Source: Prevotella sp. CAG:617
GTDB taxonomy: Bacteria > Bacteroidota > Bacteroidia > Bacteroidales > Bacteroidaceae
DNA length: 6,036 bases
Assembly: GCA_000438115.1 (NCBI GenBank)
Contig: FR903617.1
Location: 1-6,036 of the forward strand
Direction of reading: 5' to 3'
Shown here: piece after piece, positions 4,337 to 6,036 of the stretch
Position numbering within the stretch: the first letter of the stretch is position 1
Layout: the number at the start of each line of letters is the position of its first letter
Position numbers and translations under genes: made by a program
Notes under the pieces: generated by a model
What the model was told of the DNA's origin: nothing
The model's input: the letters and a program-made list of their open reading frames with translations, nothing else
The model's database searches: none

Positions 4337-6036
4337 TTAGTTATTGATATTGGGCAGAGTACTATAATCACGGCTGTAGCGCAGCATCTGGTCCTCATAA
4401 CTCTCATCGTATGAAATTCTGACATCGGTAATGTTTCCCTTTTCGTCACAAACCGCAGTGTAAACAGGATTAATGAAACCTTTATAAGGCGCGATGTTCA
4501 GACGGGCATAGCGCTCAAGCACCTCTGCATGGAGCACGGGGTCGACCTTCACGCCGTATGTTTCGACCAGATTGCGGGCTGCGCTGTAATCGCCCTCGCT
4601 CTTAATACGCTGGATTTCGGCCAGCAAACGCCCGAATAGCTGCCGCAACCGTTCGTAATCATTAACCTGGACGTAAGTCTTGCCGTTTCGCTTAACCAGT
4701 TCCACAACATTATCAGCCTTGCCTTGCTCATAACACCAATGGGCAATCAAAGCACGATTACGCATATGTGCTTCCTCTATATTATTACCCGGTTTGATAC
4801 GCACGAGCTGGGTCATCAAACCATTCATCATATATGTATAGTATTGTGACTTGTAAGCCTCAAGATTGGGGGTCAGTCCGAGTTCTACCAATTTGGGATC
4901 AGCCACGTAATAGAGGCCAAAAAGGTCAGCACGCGCCTCTTCGATAGTGGCACCATATGCTTTCAGCGAATCGGGGTCGGTGCCGGGCAGGAGTTTACCG
5001 CTGCCATGCCCGAGACACTCGTGAAGGTCAGTATGCAAATCGTCACAAGCGTCACCATAGGTTTCAATAAGTTTGCGCGTAGCAGCATCGTCAATAAACT
5101 CCTCTTCGAATCCATTACCGTGAGCGGCCTTGTTATAAGCATCCGTCAGGTTTCCGATTGTTACACTCTTTGAGCCGTATTCCTTACGAAGCCAATCGGA
5201 ATTAGGTAAATTAATACCAATGGCGGTAGAGGGATAAAGGTCGCCGCCCAGAATGGCTGCCGTAATGACCTTAGCAGAAATACCCTTACAGGTTTCTTTC
5301 TTAAATCGCTTGTCTACGGGCGAATGATCCTCAAACCATTGTGCGTTGGCACTGAGTTTTTCGGTTCGTTTGGTTGCGTCGAAATTCTTGAAATTGACGA
5401 TAGACTCCCAACTGGCCTTCATACCAAGCGGGTCGCCATAGGTTTCGATGAACCCGTTGGTAAAGTCTACCGTACCGGCCGTATCCTGCAGCCAAAGGAT
5501 ATTATATTCATCAAAAGTTTTCAAATTACCCGTACGATAGTATGAAATCAGCTTGTCGATTACTTTGGCCTGCTCCGGTGTATCGGCAAAGGGGCGTGCC
5601 TTTTCCAAATAATATATAATACGCTTGATGGCAGGACCGTAAAGACCATCCTCCTTCCAAACCTTTTCAACCAATTTTCCGTTTTCCTTAACCAAGCGGC
5701 TGTTGAGTCCGAACATTACAGGTTCGGGATCAGACAAATCCTTACGGGCTGCATAGAAGTCTTCAGCTTCTCTCTGCGTCACTCCCTCGCCATAGTAATT
5801 CTCACCGGAAGTCAGCACCAGATCATCTCCGGCCCGCTGATTGACACGCATAGGATAGAACGTCGGATCGAAGATGGCCGGAAAAACTTCATTGCAGAAA
5901 TCATCCAAACTTTGTCCAGGTTCCAAAGGAAGTTTATTAATATCCACTTCGGCCAAGACTTTGCGTAAATAATCCTGTGAAAATCCAGGTACGAACTTTT
6001 CACTGCCATAATGATGATAAATACCACTGCTGAACC
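4337..6036 (-). CDS. Dipeptidyl peptidase III (M49 zinc metallopeptidase), N-terminus beyond the window
   Basis: DPP III removes dipeptides from the N-terminus of short peptides. The frame ends at TAA 4339-4337 and stays open to the right edge, so the gene is partial with 565 residues visible. The TTG at 5956-5954 is not the start: the frame continues upstream as an M49-like GIYHHYGSEKFVPGFSQDYL. Numbering from the first full codon at the edge, the zinc motif HECLGH is 338-343 (5023-5006), with the zinc ligand and catalytic residues His338, Glu339 and His343, and the second motif EEARAD at 365-370 carries the third ligand Glu366. The segment ETYGDPLGMKASWE (197-210) is another family signature. 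The HECLGH form with cysteine and the 28-residue spacing fit the Bacteroides thetaiotaomicron enzyme (His448, Glu476, 675 residues), implying about 110 residues are missing here, possibly including a signal peptide. It is first of a two-gene unit with the AlkD-like gene. Confidence 0.96.
   Translation of the reverse strand, partial: FSSGIYHHYGSEKFVPGFSQDYLRKVLAEVDINKLPLEPGQSLDDFCNEVFPAIFDPTFYPMRVNQRAGDDLVLTSGENYYGEGVTQREAEDFYAARKDLSDPEPVMFGLNSRLVKENGKLVEKVWKEDGLYGPAIKRIIYYLEKARPFADTPEQAKVIDKLISYYRTGNLKTFDEYNILWLQDTAGTVDFTNGFIETYGDPLGMKASWESIVNFKNFDATKRTEKLSANAQWFEDHSPVDKRFKKETCKGISAKVITAAILGGDLYPSTAIGINLPNSDWLRKEYGSKSVTIGNLTDAYNKAAHGNGFEEEFIDDAATRKLIETYGDACDDLHTDLHECLGHGSGKLLPGTDPDSLKAYGATIEEARADLFGLYYVADPKLVELGLTPNLEAYKSQYYTYMMNGLMTQLVRIKPGNNIEEAHMRNRALIAHWCYEQGKADNVVELVKRNGKTYVQVNDYERLRQLFGRLLAEIQRIKSEGDYSAARNLVETYGVKVDPVLHAEVLERYARLNIAPYKGFINPVYTAVCDEKGNITDVRISYDESYEDQMLRYSRDYSTLPNINN

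Noticed and set aside
5954..5956. TTG as start codon of the DPP III gene
   Set aside because: The same frame continues upstream to the window edge with M49-like sequence, so the true start is outside the window.
1..6036. CRISPR arrays, insertion sequences, tRNA or rRNA genes
   Set aside because: No spaced direct repeats, transposase-like frames, terminal inverted repeats or RNA gene signatures were seen.

Overview
The window looks like a chromosomal segment of a Bacteroidales bacterium (Bacteroides, Prevotella or a relative; the genus cannot be fixed from this alone). The evidence is a dipeptidyl peptidase III of the Bacteroides type with an HECLGH zinc motif, an OmpA protein with a PKPE linker, start codons without Shine-Dalgarno sequences, and promoter elements fitting the Bacteroides TTTG / TAnnTTTG pattern. 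Every gene I can support lies on the minus strand, so transcription runs from right to left.

Right part (3631-6036): a two-gene operon. A dipeptidyl peptidase III gene is cut by the right window edge and lacks its N-terminus. Seventeen bases after its stop comes a gene for an AlkD-like helical-repeat protein whose catalytic residues appear to be missing. A strong intrinsic terminator follows.

Middle (2261-3551): a single-gene unit for an OmpA-family outer-membrane protein. It has a signal peptide, a beta-barrel, a PKPE-repeat linker and a peptidoglycan-binding domain, with a candidate promoter element upstream and a perfect 14-bp terminator stem downstream.

Left part (about 262-2100): a metalloid-type resistance cassette in the order arsR-family repressor, small thioredoxin-like redox protein, ArsP/DUF318-type permease. 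The clearest unexplained structure of the window is here. The same palindrome, TTCGT-N6-ACGAAC, occurs three times, once upstream of each of the three genes, and at arsR it covers the probable -7 promoter element. The likely model is one ArsR-type repressor controlling three separate transcription units, including itself. The thioredoxin gene carries a one-base deletion near its start, so as written it cannot make the full protein.

The first 261 bases hold no gene I can support, only a GC-rich hairpin at 110-151 that resembles a terminator pointing rightward. The 320-bp gap between arsR and ompA holds the arsR promoter/operator and the ompA terminator.
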